Part shown: positions 51,337 through 61,665 of the stretch, piece by piece
Position numbering within the stretch: the first letter of the stretch is position 1
Layout: the number at the start of each line of letters is the position of its first letter
Source of the DNA: Protonemura montana
Taxonomy: Eukaryota; Arthropoda; Insecta; Plecoptera; Nemouridae
Assembly: GCA_947568835.1 (NCBI GenBank)
Contig: OX387602.1
Coordinates: 3,628,570 to 3,692,569 of the forward strand
DNA length: 64,000 nucleotides
Reading direction: 5' to 3'
Translations under genes and position numbers: made by a program
The notes under the pieces: model-generated
What the model was told of the DNA's origin: nothing
Seen by the model: only the letters and a program-made list of their open reading frames with translations
Database searches by the model: none

Positions 51337-53655
51337 GTGAGTGGATAGGTGCAGGACCTTTGACTGCGCTAAAATGTATCATGCCTGAACCGGATAGAGT
51401 TTTTTTTTATAGTTCCCGACCAAGGATAAGGCTGGTGTTTGCTAATTCTTAGGACCAAAACGATTCAGGTGTATATATTGTATCAACTCACTGGGACCGT
51501 GAGACAGTACGATAACAATGGGAGTGTTCCTGGGGAAAGTAGGGCATGAAATTAATAACCAGTTTCTTTGCACAAACTTTCGAGACGTTAGGTAAGCTAG
51601 AGGCGGCGAGATGGGATTTTCCATCTTTACAAACATCGTTAGCAAAATTTAGTACACTCACATTTGTTGTAAGAACGTTACTCTGGTCGTCCTGCACATA
51701 TAAAGATATTTGGCGCAGACCTTTATTAAGATCTGGGTTCGTGCTTGGTTGATAGCAAATAGATGGGTGTTTGTGATGGTGAATGGCAGCGAGTTCACGC
51801 CAATCAATGGCGTCGGGCGTAGGCGATTGAAGCAAGCGGTCGAGCACACAGCTCATGGTCCCTAGTTTTCTCAGTCCCGTGCTCCTCGTCTGGAAACTCA
51901 TCCTACTCCTAGGCGGGTGGTATACTCTGCCGACGCGCGTGCTGTGTGCCTAAGATTACCCGGCAGCCAGCATCCAGCAGAAGTTCTCTTTTATGTCAAT
52001 ATTAACTGATGTTTTAAGTTGAGACCGTCAAACGTTTGCCGTCATAACAGACTGCAGAAGATATGTAGGATGGAGCTAACAATTGATCTTTCAGACATGC
52101 ATACCTTTATCAGGTAGGCTGAAACTTTGATGTCTTTCTGGCTTTGTGAAAGTGTAAGACACTCTGGAAAGGGTAGAAAAAATAATAGCTTTTACTAGGT
52201 CAAAGATTCTTCATGGCACCAGCTAAGTACAAGACAAAAAAACAGATCAAAAAGAAAACAAATTATTCATGAACACAAACTTTGGCCTACCTCGAGTTGG
52301 AAAAAGTTGAAAAAAAAATAGTTAGCGAAGAATATTAAGTTCTGAATAATTAAGAGAAGAAAGTAAAATTCCTCTAAATTTTAATATTGATAGAGGGATC
52401 AAAGACCTCTAAAAATAAGACTCGGAATTTTGTTTTAACAGAAAAGACCTGATCAAGACTTGCCGCTACAACCCATGGTGTGTGCGTTTCGGTGAGCAGG
52501 GAGATTCATAGCTCTGCATTTTAATCGAAGAAATGGAATTACTAGCTAAAACGTGCTACATGCATTTTCTTCGCAATACCCACTCCTCGCCTTCTAATAA
52601 TACCCTCCATATTCCCTTGCACAGCAGTAGACTTGATAAGAACGACCATGAATAGTGATGGCACTGCTACCATTCCGGACCTGAATGGAGATTTGTCAAT
52701 TTGGGGTTGTGTCTTACATGCCGCTAGTCAGCACGCTCCCGAGGTCGGGTAGGCAGCCAGAGACGCGTAAAGACGTCGTAGCCACCCAAGTCACGTCCCG
52801 GGCAAAACGCCACGCTGACAGGCGGGCTTACAACTTGTATCTTTGGCTCAAACCAGCCTTGACATAATAATACACAAGTCGCCCTGCGCTTTGCCCTGCC
52901 TTGCCCTGGCCTGCAGACCGATGTAAGGGGTTGCTCTTATAAAGCACATGTGCTGATGGCGAATAGAAAAATAAGGGGTTGCAAACTCACGCGAGTCGAA
53001 TGGGATGGCATAAGGTTTCGAGCAACAAGTAGGCTCAGGGAGAAACAATGTATGATACGTTCAAAAGAGGGATATGGCTTCCTGTGTGCATGCTGCATAT
53101 ACGTCCCGCGTACATTTATGGAACGATGCAGAAAGTTTATTTGCATACCGGAAAAAGCCCCAGAGTCCAGGATCCGGAGTTGTAGGTCCAGTTAGCCGAG
53201 AGATTTTTTATTCATACTTTTTAAAAAGCGTTCGCGCTCGTGAAGGGTGAGGCTCACATTTGGCGGAAAGAGCTTCATAATGGAGATGAGCCAGTGTCAT
53301 CGCGTCATGGCGTACTAAAATCATCTTATAATGAGACCCACGTAGCTCAAATACGAAGCTGCGCGTTTTTCGTGCTGCCTTCCTTTTTCACACTCCTAGC
53401 ATGCAAGGACCGTTTCCTACAGAAAGCCTAATACGAAATGAAATTAACAGCGAACGGAGCCCGCTATCCAGCGCGCGTATGGCCAACGAATAGCCGTGCA
53501 TAATACGGTTGGTTAGTTGTGAACAGAAATGTCCCCTCTCTGAAAAGGTGTACTCGATCCCTATTCGAACAAAGTTCAAGCTAATGAGTGAAATTAAGTA
53601 CGTATGTATTTGAAAGAGCATCGCGTTTTTCTCATCACGAGGACCGGGCCGAGAG

Positions 53656-53727
<72 letters not shown>

Positions 53728-56700
53728 TCTCTACGGACTCATAAATCTGTCGATTAAAGGCCGCACTCACGTTCTTATATAAAGCTCTGCACCACAGAAA
53801 ACAAAAAATAAAAGCTCCGTCCCTAATGATGTCACGTATCGTAATCCAATTTGCGGGGCGGGCGAAGGAAACGCCGGTGGAACGACGGCGACGGCGTCAG
53901 CGACGGCGTCGGTATCGCGGGGATGACTTTCATGCGGCAACGAAAGTTGGTGCGAAACGTTCCTGTTGGGACTCCGGCGGCGTGGTAGGAGAATCTTCAA
54001 GTAACTAAAACTTCGCCGAAAGTGCGTACGAGGAAGGTAACTAGGGCGGGTGAGTCCTCAGCGAGCGCTTCTCGGCAGCGGAAGAATGGGGTGGCTTTAT
54101 TACCTCACGCAAAGATAGGGTGCGAATTTTTTCATCAAAAGAAATTGGTATCGGGCGTTGTCTGAAAAGTACTTAGTAGGATGCGCACCTGATAGGTAAA
54201 TAAAAATGTAGACAGAGTAGATAGGTAATTATTTGTATGAGTGTGATTTCTATTCGATGAGAGTGTACCCAAATGCTTAAAATAAATCACAAAACGGATT
54301 GAAATCTTTGGACACCCTGCTGGCAGCTCTGTGTGTTTAGTATTCATTCCGTAAAATGCTAATTTCCGCTTATGGGCGCATTCGTAATGAAACGTTAGGT
54401 GAACGCGTGGAGACAAAACAAGTCAGCTCCCAGGTCAGACGCAGGAGTCGCGTCGGTTGACTGTGTAACGAGAAGATTCTCTCGCTAGACAATATCAGGA
54501 GGCACACTGGCTACCCTCCTACTGCATATTAGATCGACGAGCGACGTCGCAGCGGCGGCGGCGGCGTCTGCGTCGCACGAATAGAGCAAGCACAGAAGCG
54601 TCGCGCGTCGCGGCGCGTGTATTTGAATGGAAATTAACTATTCACTATCGCGGACGTGGTTGTCGGCAGATGACGACGTCGCGACGCCGCCGCGACACCG
54701 ACCGACGCCACGACCAGTTAGTGTTTCACCTCACGAACAACCCGTTATGTTCGACCGACGCCTCCCCTCCATGGCGTCCCAGTCAACGTCCCTGCAAGCC
54801 AGCCAGCCAGCCAGCTTGTCTTTTGTTCGTCTTCAAACGTGTGCAGCTTCTAATCTACCACTCCATAGAATTCTGTCACACAAATCAGACGGGAACCATC
54901 AAGGCGATTTCGGTGCGTGCTTTGTTCCATTCGGAAATTCATGGGCCGTCGGGAGAGTGGAAAAAATTGCAGATAGATTCGTAGAATTCCGAATCTACCA
55001 ATTTGAATGTCGCCTCCACGGCCTTCCGTTGCACACCGTGAAATAATAACAAGAATTGGAAATGAATAATCTACATTCGTTTCATTATTTCTGTATTTCG
55101 AATTAGAATGCACGGTCAGCGTTTGATGAAAGACGTTGGATGGCGTCGGGGGAGGCAGTTAGCTGCCGTGATGCTTGGCAACAAGTTGACAGAATCTTGT
55201 TTTGTTGCAGAGGGGAACAAGTGCCCAACGCCGGGGTGCACTGGACAGGGACACGTCACGGGACTCTACTCCCATCACAGGAGGTAAGTGTCCGATCTTC
55301 GTCCCACTTTGCAGCCTCTCCGGGCACCTGACTAACGTGGACACTTTGTTTGCCTTGCAGTTTGTCGGGTTGTCCGCGAAAAGACAAGGTCACTCCAGAA
55401 AGTAAGTAAAGCTTTGTCACGTATTATCAATGACAAAATCCTGATTCCCTTGCATTGCCAATGAACCCACCGCTACTTTTAGTTAATTTCTGCAGTACTT
55501 TTTTGTGTGGGGTAGAGAGAAATTTTTTCCTGTTTTTTGAGCTGATAGAGCAAAGCATTATTATTTTTTGTATCTAGCTTCTGATTATATTTTTTGAACC
55601 TTTCTCGCTCTCATTAAGTTCGTTCTCCATTATCACTTTATCATTTTGCATGTACCAGAATCTGAGAGTGGTCATTGAGTATACACGCCTCTGTGTTTCA
55701 CGCCAGTAACTCAGAACACGGACTGCCCGCCCGTGTATACTGATTTTGCGCAGAAACTTTTCCAAACGAGAATAATTAATTAAAATGAAATGCATCACAG
55801 AACTTTAATGCGAAACGCGAGCGGGAAATACTACACCATTGAAATACAATTATTGCTTTGGAAAAACCGATTCCTGCAATTTTAATTTGCAGCGTCGCTC
55901 GTGAAGCTGAATCGGAAATTATAAACACCAAACCGAAACGAAAATCAAACGAAACTTGTTTTCATTTTGACTCTCTACCCACTCCTTGGTTTCAACATCG
56001 TTGTCTGTCTCTGTAATAATATTATGTTTGGTTTTGAATCTATCAAATACTCCGTGAAAGTGGCTGTGAAACAAATGAGTTATATAAAAAAAAAATCAAA
56101 ACTACTTTACTAAAGGTTGTGTCTACTCAATAACAACTAACTGACTCTGTTATCGTATTGTTGTCCCGTTCGACTAGTCCTGGCGATGCATGAGACCATC
56201 CTGAAATGCCCAACTCCCGGCTGCAATGGCCGGGGTCATGTAAGCACCAATCGCAATACGCATCGGAGCCTGTCGGGGTGTCCGATCGCGGCGGCGTCCA
56301 AACAGGCGTCGCGCGACCATAAACAGGCTCGCGTCGCGACGCATCTCGGGTCGCCGCCGGCGTCGGGCGTCGGTCAGCACTCAGGTCAGTCGCTAGCACG
56401 ACCTGAACGCATGGGACTCGCCCTGGGTGCACGAATCCTGTAGATCACACAATGCGTGGCTTTTTCAACACTCTTCAAGATGGCAGATTGATTCATTGCA
56501 ATTGAACTCCTTGCAGGCAGTTAAGAAACGCAAAAGTACATTGAAAAAGTGATTAAATCTTGAAAGGAAATGTTGCAGAATGTGAATCGAGAGCCACGGT
56601 ACTGAGTCCTCGACTGTTTTCGGTGTGTTCACAGTGTCAAGCTGCCAGTCCGAGTTTGGATTCTCCGGTAAGACGCATATGATGATCACGACGAGCTCCT

Positions 56701-59700
56701 GTTCACTGCCCGGTGACTCAAAGCCTTGCTATTCGATGAGCTACAACAGCAACAGTGGGGGCAGCAGTAAAGATGCTCTCGACAACAAGTTCGTGGGCAG
56801 CAAGACTTCCGGCGACTACCAGCACTCGCCGTACTACTCAGGAGGCGGCAGCAAGACGATGAACATGAAACAGGCAAAGACTCCCGACGAGATCGACAAC
56901 CATAGCAGGGGATCGACGACGTCGAGCAAAGTCGTGCCGAAGATGGAGACTGTCGGCGCGAGCAGTTGCTGCAACACTGGACCAAACCGTTCCGACCTCT
57001 TGGTACCGAAAACGGAAGTCAACAACGGGGGAGGTTCCTGTCGGTCGTGCACCCCACCTCAGCCGCCGGTTCCTCTGCGGCAGGCCTTCGACCCTGCGTA
57101 CCTCAACCAAGACTCGAACTCTTCGTCTGTCTCTAGCATGGACACCCTCGTCTCCCGCAGCAACCAAATGTCCTCCCACCACCACCTCCAGCACTCGACT
57201 CACCCCCACCATCCCGTACAGTCGCATCATCAGCACCCACACCACCCCGCACCCCCTACGCCGTACAGTACGATGGGCCTGTTGGACGACCACCGCGGCC
57301 TCTCCCACAACAACATGCTCCCTCAACGCTCCCCCTACGACACCTCGACCATGGTGACTACCTCTTCGGATGAGCTCTACCACCACCGCGGCGAGCTGCC
57401 TGGGCGACCATACAACTCGATGAGCAACGGCGGCTCGGGCATCAGCCGACCGATTGTGACGTACTCTTCGGACATGGCCGTAAGGGCGTACGACCCGAGT
57501 GTCGCACCCGGACATCGGCCGTACGACCCGGGCACCGCGACAGCGTACGAGCGCTACGACGGCAGCACCGCGCAGGCGTGTAACGCGCTGCAACATGCGC
57601 AGCGTGTGCCGCCCCCACCGCCCCCGATGTACGGCTACTCCAGCGGGCAGGCGGCGCTGGCCGAGCACCACGAACAGCAGGTGCGCGACTACCACCAGGA
57701 GGCCGCGGCGCAGCAGCACCAGATGGCCGTCGCCGCCGCCGTCGCCGCCTCTGCGGGGATGATGAAGCAGGAAGGCTCCCCCGATGATGAACACAGTGGT
57801 CCTTTATATCCAAGACCGGTCTACCACTACGACCCGTCGACTGGAGGCATTCCGAGAGGTTTCTCTTCGGCGATTAACTTGTCGGTGAAGTGCCTGGCCG
57901 AGGCGCAGGCGCAGGCCCAGGCGCAGATGAAGGCCGGGGCAACATCACCCGGAGGATCTGTCATGGACCTGTCCACGTCCAGCGTCACCTCCACCAGTCC
58001 ACAGGTAAACGCCGGTCCGCGGAGCCCGAAGTCGCCATTGAAATGACTTTGCATTTGGCGGGTGGTCTCACACACCGTTGTTCCTGCAGGCGCCGCAGTA
58101 CGGGTCAATGAGTCCACACTACGGGGGCGGTCCGAGGGGCGGCGTCGTGGGAGGCAGCCCCCAAGCGGCCGCCAGTCCGCACCAGACGGCGAGCCCGCAG
58201 GTGCCAAGCCCCCAGGGACAAACCCTGGACCTCAGCGTGAATCGGATCCCCCACAGGTAAGCGGCCTGCGCTTTGTCACGGTTTGCTTTTACTCTCAGAT
58301 GTTTCGTTGTACTTCATTCAACGCGGTGATTTCCCTCAATTCCTCGATTTTCTTCATCTCCTGGCAGATTATTTTTTATTTCGTCTCTTTCATTTCAATT
58401 CAAGCCCGAGGGAAAGTTTTCAATTCTTTGGAAAACAATCCGAAGCAGCCGAGCACGGGCACCGCATCTGCGAGTGCGGAAGCGTTAGCTCTTATTTTCG
58501 TTAACTCAACCAACTTTGTCCGAATCAAAGAAGTATGGCATATTTCATAAAGAGCTTAAGATGATGTTCCCTGGCCTTCTTTTCCTGTTTCTATTATAAT
58601 CCACTCAAGACGATGAACAAGTAAATTGACATTTCTATGGGCCCAGTGGTGCGGCAGGATCACATCATCATGTGCCTTCCTCGCTCGCTTTTAATACACA
58701 AAACTTCACGCAAAATATTATCTCTCCTCTCGCTCTCTTATAAATATTTCCTTTGCTTCGTCTTCCTCTGGCAGTACCTCTTGCTTCCCGCTAATTATAT
58801 TTAGTTGTCATTCGAACGTGGCCTGCTGGCACTCGGCCTGGGGCGCCATGAAAGAGCGAGCTGTGTCGGCTCCAGCCCCTGCGAGATCGCCTAGCGAACG
58901 CTTCATTTCTTCTTGCAGCGGCTCAGCGAGTCCCATGTACCCGGGAGAGGCGGTGCCGGGGAACGGGGGCTCCGTGTTCATCGGGCCGCGGTCCATCGAG
59001 GAGCAGACCGAGCCAGTCGACTTCTCCACGGCCAACGAGCCCGTCAACTTCAGCAACGGCATCCGGCCAATCGCCAGCTTCGTCGGCCCCGGCCCCAACG
59101 GGTATAGCAGGGAGTCAACCCCAGACAGTGGCGGCTCACACTACATGGACAGCTACCGCGATGCGAACGGTAAAATCCCTAAACCACCCTGATGCTGTGC
59201 TGGAATACGGCTGGAAATGCCTGCAAATTGGGCTTAGATTATTTTTCGGGTAGAGCAGTCGCATTTCGTTCTTCATCAAACTTTCAAGCCGTTCGAGGAG
59301 GCAACCCACTTTGGCATACATTTCTATAACAGATATTGTTAAGTTTCGCAACATTCCCTGTAGAATACCTCTAAAATGTCGAGCTTATTGTGAGCTAATT
59401 TGGTATCGAATGAATGACTTTTGCGTTATATGGCAATTATTCCGGCGGAGCGAAGAGCTAAGTGCCTGCTAGGCTCGCTGCTGCTGCCACTGTACCGGGC
59501 ATTATGTATGCACATTTTCTTAATATTGTGGTAGAGTGAGCACGCTGAGCTGAGCGTCCAGTAATCGAGTTGGTTGTATGCACTCACTGCCTAAGTGCGG
59601 TGCTTCAACTCAATTCAATCCGTTCACTAAAACTTATATCATGGGATAATTGCACACAAAAGTACAGTGTTTTTATCTCTTCAAGCATGCACCCGATATG

Positions 59701-61440
59701 TACGCCATCCATAAAGCTCCTAACTGGCAAATCACTCTTTCAGAAAACGAACTCGGCTGTCGTTTCGAAAGTCTGCCGGTGGCTTTCCCAGTTTGTCGAC
59801 GTATTTTTTCATGGCTGTCGCTGGTAGACAGTGTTGTGTATGAAGAGAAATTAAAATGAGCTCTTGACGCAATTTATTCTTTCCCTACGAGAATAATAAT
59901 TGTGTTGTTGTAATGATTAGGATGAATGAGATGAGATTGGGGACTCGTTGGCTTTACGACTGGTCTCGGCGCTGGGCCATTTACAACGGCAATTTTCATT
60001 CCTCAATTCAATGACGAAATGTGCATGACCCAGTAGCCGGTTTGCGAGCATGGGCAAGCTAAAAGCGGCGTCTCCAGCCATTTGCCGACGTCGCCGCGCG
60101 AACGCACTTTAAAACTTGATTATGTTTTAGGTGTGCACATCAAGTTCCGCAAAGATGTAATTCGTTCGCATATAAAACTAGCCGAGTGCTTTGTTTGATG
60201 GCAGCATAAGTTATACTGACTGTACATTGTGGACACACTACTCGGACCATGTAGGATCGAACTCGAATAGAAATAGCACATCCCAAGGGCAAAAACGTTC
60301 ATTTTCACATACCGACCCTTTTCTCCCCCATCCCCACCCTCCCCCTCCCTCGCCGTTACGCTAACAAAAAAAACTGGCCCTCTCGCGCGAGCTCCAGCCA
60401 TAAACATACCACATAAATTCATTTAAAAAAGTATGGTTTAATTGTTTATGGCTAGGTGTGATCAATACTTGGGATCACGTTGAGGAACATGTATGGGCTG
60501 GCGGTCATTGTTTTGCACAACGGCACCTATGGGACCAGTTATTGAAAGGAACATTGATACAAACGCGGCGGCACATCGTTATCGGGCGGCTCTGTGTCGG
60601 CGCCGGTATACCGTCACAACAACAGTGTCGAGCAAAGAGTCAACGTTGCGAGTTGTTTATAGCGAAGATAAACAGAGGAAATGTTCAAAAATTATTACAT
60701 GTCACGGGCGTGTAGCGTTTTGTAACGAGCTCGATCGCTTTTGATTGGTGCTTCGGCGCGTTACATTGCGTGGTGGTGGTGCCGGGTCAAGATTGCTCTG
60801 CGGGGTGCGTTCACAAACGGAAATAAAACAAACTAAAAATTGAGTCTCAGGAAACGAAATTACAACGATGTTTTATTATTTTTAGGGTATGCACACGTAT
60901 GAACATCTTTTAGATTGGCAGGCAAGGATAATTAGGAATTGCTTAAACTTTTGTTTCCTCGCCTAAGGTAAAAACAGGACAAAATGTTCACACTACAAGT
61001 GTTCTATTTAACTATAACGTTGCAAGTACTTTACTTTGGTTTGCTGTAACCATAAAGATGAAGCTCCTATAATTTTTCACACATGGTATCACTTTGCAGG
61101 TATTTTCCGTCTTCAACATCATTTAAAACGTAGCAAGAAGCTGAAACCCCTATGTGTGTCATCGTCTTGTTGCAGGGTACGCTCCAATGAGTCCTCACCC
61201 TGGCTACGGAATGCCGGGAGTCCAAGCCGAGTACCCCGCCAATAGCTACACACCCTATCCGACCGGCGCCTACTCGTGCGGCGGTGGAGGCGGCGGCGGA
61301 GGCGGTGGCGGGTACCCAGGATCAGTGCCGTCCAGCTACCCTGCACCCATTTCCAGTGGCTACTCGCCGGGACCCTGCTACAGTATGCCACCTCCACAGA
61401 ATCCACACCCGCAAATGGACAAGTCACCTAAGGACGACGG
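49322..61440 (+). CDS. Myt1: Myt1 family C2HC zinc-finger transcription factor, spliced, partial at both ends
   Basis: Eight exons join in frame: 49322-51336, 55211-55283, 55361-55401, 56178-56384, 56635-58004, 58090-58256, 58919-59169, 61176-61440. All introns between them are GT-AG, and the spliced length of 4,389 nt gives about 1,462 codons. The protein has a basic KKRKLE motif at residues 23-28 of this fragment, a long Ser/Ala/acidic low-complexity region, two C2HC fingers of form C-x4-C-x4-H-x7-H-x5-C at about 676-700 and 720-744, each with CPTPGC and HRSLSGCP, and then the MYT1 central domain. The linker ILAMHE between the fingers and the tail SGCPIAAA are hallmarks of the family's paired fingers. 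Family members bind AAGTT-type sites in the nucleus and promote neuronal fate, partly by repression through Sin3. The start codon and the C-terminal finger cluster are not in the window. Family assignment is very secure; the exact 5' structure is unknown. Confidence 0.95.
53661..53727. repeat. (CGT)22 microsatellite
   Basis: A perfect trinucleotide run of 67 nt, the longest simple repeat in the window, in the 3.9-kb Myt1 intron ahead of the finger exons. The polyserine ORF is an artefact. Confidence 0.95.
53882..53915. repeat. GACGGC/GGCGTC island
   Basis: GACGGCGACGGCGTC and GCGACGGCGTCGG in a 34-nt stretch, about 150 nt after the (CGT)22 repeat. Confidence 0.65.
54541..54720. repeat. GACGTC/GGCGTC-rich island
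   Basis: GCGACGTCGCAGCGGCGGCG and then GACGACGTCGCGACGCCGCC, separated by ordinary DNA. It lies about 500 nt upstream of the first finger exon. The 139-codon open frame beginning at 54627 has no coding support. Confidence 0.55.
55211..55283 (+). CDS. Myt1: Myt1 exon: first part of the first paired C2HC finger
   Basis: The acceptor is TTTGTTGCAG ending at 55210 and the donor is GTAAGT at 55284. Joined to the previous exon it reads E-G-N-K and then [20 protein letters not shown], giving the first four zinc ligands Cys, Cys, His, His. The exon ends with two bases (AG) of the serine codon in HHRS, so an intron cuts through the finger just before its last cysteine. The [10 protein letters not shown] wording matches the first member of the central finger pair in MYT1, MYT1L and ST18. 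Confidence 0.96.
55361..55401 (+). CDS. Myt1: Myt1 micro-exon: end of the first paired finger
   Basis: This 41-nt exon lies between TGCCTTGCAG (ending 55360) and GTAAGT (from 55402). It finishes the serine codon and encodes [13 protein letters not shown], which supplies the final zinc-binding cysteine and the basic linker. It ends with the first base of the isoleucine codon that starts the ILAMHE linker. The intron before it is only 77 nt. Confidence 0.95.
55402..56177 (+). other. Myt1: Myt1 intron, 776 nt
   Basis: Begins GTAAGT and ends CGACTAG, between the two halves of the finger-pair region. It is AT-rich with no repeat or recognisable exon. Confidence 0.85.
56178..56384 (+). CDS. Myt1: Myt1 exon: second paired C2HC finger and basic tail
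   Basis: The acceptor ends CGACTAG at 56177 and the donor is GTCAGT at 56385. The exon encodes [10 protein letters not shown] and then a full finger, [20 protein letters not shown] followed by [10 protein letters not shown], with all five conserved Cys/His positions in C-x4-C-x4-H-x7-H-x5-C spacing. After the finger come about 28 residues rich in Arg, Ala, Ser and Gly. Their DNA is dense in GCGTC/GACGC words like the intronic islands of this window. The polypyrimidine tract at the acceptor is modest, but the conserved linker fixes the junction. Confidence 0.95.
56635..58004 (+). CDS. Myt1: Myt1 exon: Ser/His-rich region and first part of MYT1 central domain
   Basis: The acceptor is GTGTTCACAG ending at 56634 and the donor is GTAAAC at 58005, phase 0 after a glutamine codon. 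The roughly 456 codons carry a Ser/Gly-rich start, a Lys/Glu segment, a His-rich block (about 57176-57255, with HHHLQ and HPHHP), a Tyr-Asp-Pro rich segment with repeated YDP, an Ala/Gln helix-like run (about 57690-57760) and the conserved motifs INLSVKC near 57872 and VMDLST near 57961. NLS/DLS-type motifs are typical of the MYT1 domain between the finger clusters. The long antisense ORF over 56838-57794 is a shadow of this composition-biased exon. Confidence 0.93.
58090..58256 (+). CDS. Myt1: Myt1 exon: MYT1 central domain, Pro/Gly/Ser-rich
   Basis: The acceptor is GTTCCTGCAG ending at 58089 and the donor is GTAAGC at 58257. The frame is [18 protein letters not shown], then a Pro/Ser/Gln/Ala-rich stretch, then [12 protein letters not shown]. 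The LDLSV motif is a third copy of the DLS/NLS type found in this domain and resembles the corepressor docking motif PxDLS without its proline. The exon ends with two bases of a serine codon. The intron before it is 85 nt. Confidence 0.92.
58257..58918 (+). other. Myt1: Myt1 intron, 662 nt
   Basis: Begins GTAAGC and ends TTCTTGCAG. The open frame from the upstream exon runs partly into it but in another phase. No feature besides pyrimidine-rich stretches. Confidence 0.85.
58919..59169 (+). CDS. Myt1: Myt1 exon: MYT1 central domain, EPVDFS/EPVNFS repeat
   Basis: The acceptor is TTCTTCTTGCAG ending at 58918 and the donor is GTAAAA at 59170. The exon encodes [17 protein letters not shown], then [16 protein letters not shown] as a short tandem motif, then [20 protein letters not shown]. 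The composition and the [10 protein letters not shown] segment look constrained and fit the conserved end of the central domain. It ends with the first base of a glycine codon. The non-canonical fourth donor base is acceptable because the next exon continues the frame. Confidence 0.92.
59170..61175 (+). other. Myt1: Myt1 intron, 2.0 kb
   Basis: Begins GTAAAA and ends TTGTTGCAG. It contains the isolated copy of the 27-bp core at 60792 and a C-rich stretch near 60325-60355. Otherwise nothing is seen. Confidence 0.85.
60792..60814 (+). repeat. Dispersed copy of the 27-bp core
   Basis: The sequence ATTGCTCTGCGGGGTGCGTT and the CAC after it match the core of the 6986-7803 array at 17 of 20 central positions. 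It sits alone in the 2.0-kb Myt1 intron (59170-61175), with no tandem neighbours and no tRNA head nearby. Confidence 0.45.
61176..61440 (+). CDS. Myt1: Myt1 exon: Tyr/Pro/Gly-rich with polyglycine tract
   Basis: The acceptor is CTTGTTGCAG ending at 61175 and the donor is GTGAGC at 61441. The protein reads [15 protein letters not shown], then a Tyr/Pro segment, an uninterrupted glycine run of about 12 encoded by mixed GGC/GGA/GGT codons (61279-61314), then a Pro-rich tail ending KSPKDDG. The mixed codons suggest the glycine tract is kept at protein level. The exon ends with two bases of a codon, so at least one more exon is needed. No CPTPGC sequence follows before 64000. Confidence 0.9.
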
Positions 61441-61630
61441 GTGAGCACGACGATATTCTCCTTTGTATCCTCGACGGCCTACTGCCAGGTTCGGAGAACG
61501 GCTGAGGTAAATAAATTAGGATTGCCGACGGCGAGCGGAGCGTTCAATTGATTCGCATCGCGCACATCAACGGGATTGGAGTTTGATTAGTATTTCTGTA
61601 AAATAGCACCTTTCTCACATTTGACTCGGG

Positions 61631-61665
61631 GCGCGTCGACGTCGGCGACGGCGTCGGCGTCGTGT
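61631..61665. repeat. GGCGTC/GTCGGC island
   Basis: GCGTCGACGTCGGCGACGGC followed by GTCGGCGTCG, about 190 nt downstream of the last visible Myt1 exon. Confidence 0.7.

Larger units (their letters stand above)
51337..55210 (+). other. Myt1: Myt1 intron, 3.87 kb
   Basis: Begins GTGAGT and ends TTGTTGCAG. It contains (CGT)22 and two GGCGTC islands; the 5' half (51,450-52,700) is AT-rich and without notable features. No additional exon with recognisable family sequence was seen. Confidence 0.85.

Noticed and set aside
54627-55046. 139-codon frame just before the first finger exon
   Set aside because: It begins in a GGCGTC island and has no family similarity. The secure splice acceptor for the finger exon is downstream in another frame.
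56838-57794. 318-codon open frame on the minus strand
   Set aside because: It lies exactly antisense to the secure Myt1 exon at 56635-58004. The His/Gln/Pro codon bias of that exon removes stops on the other strand.
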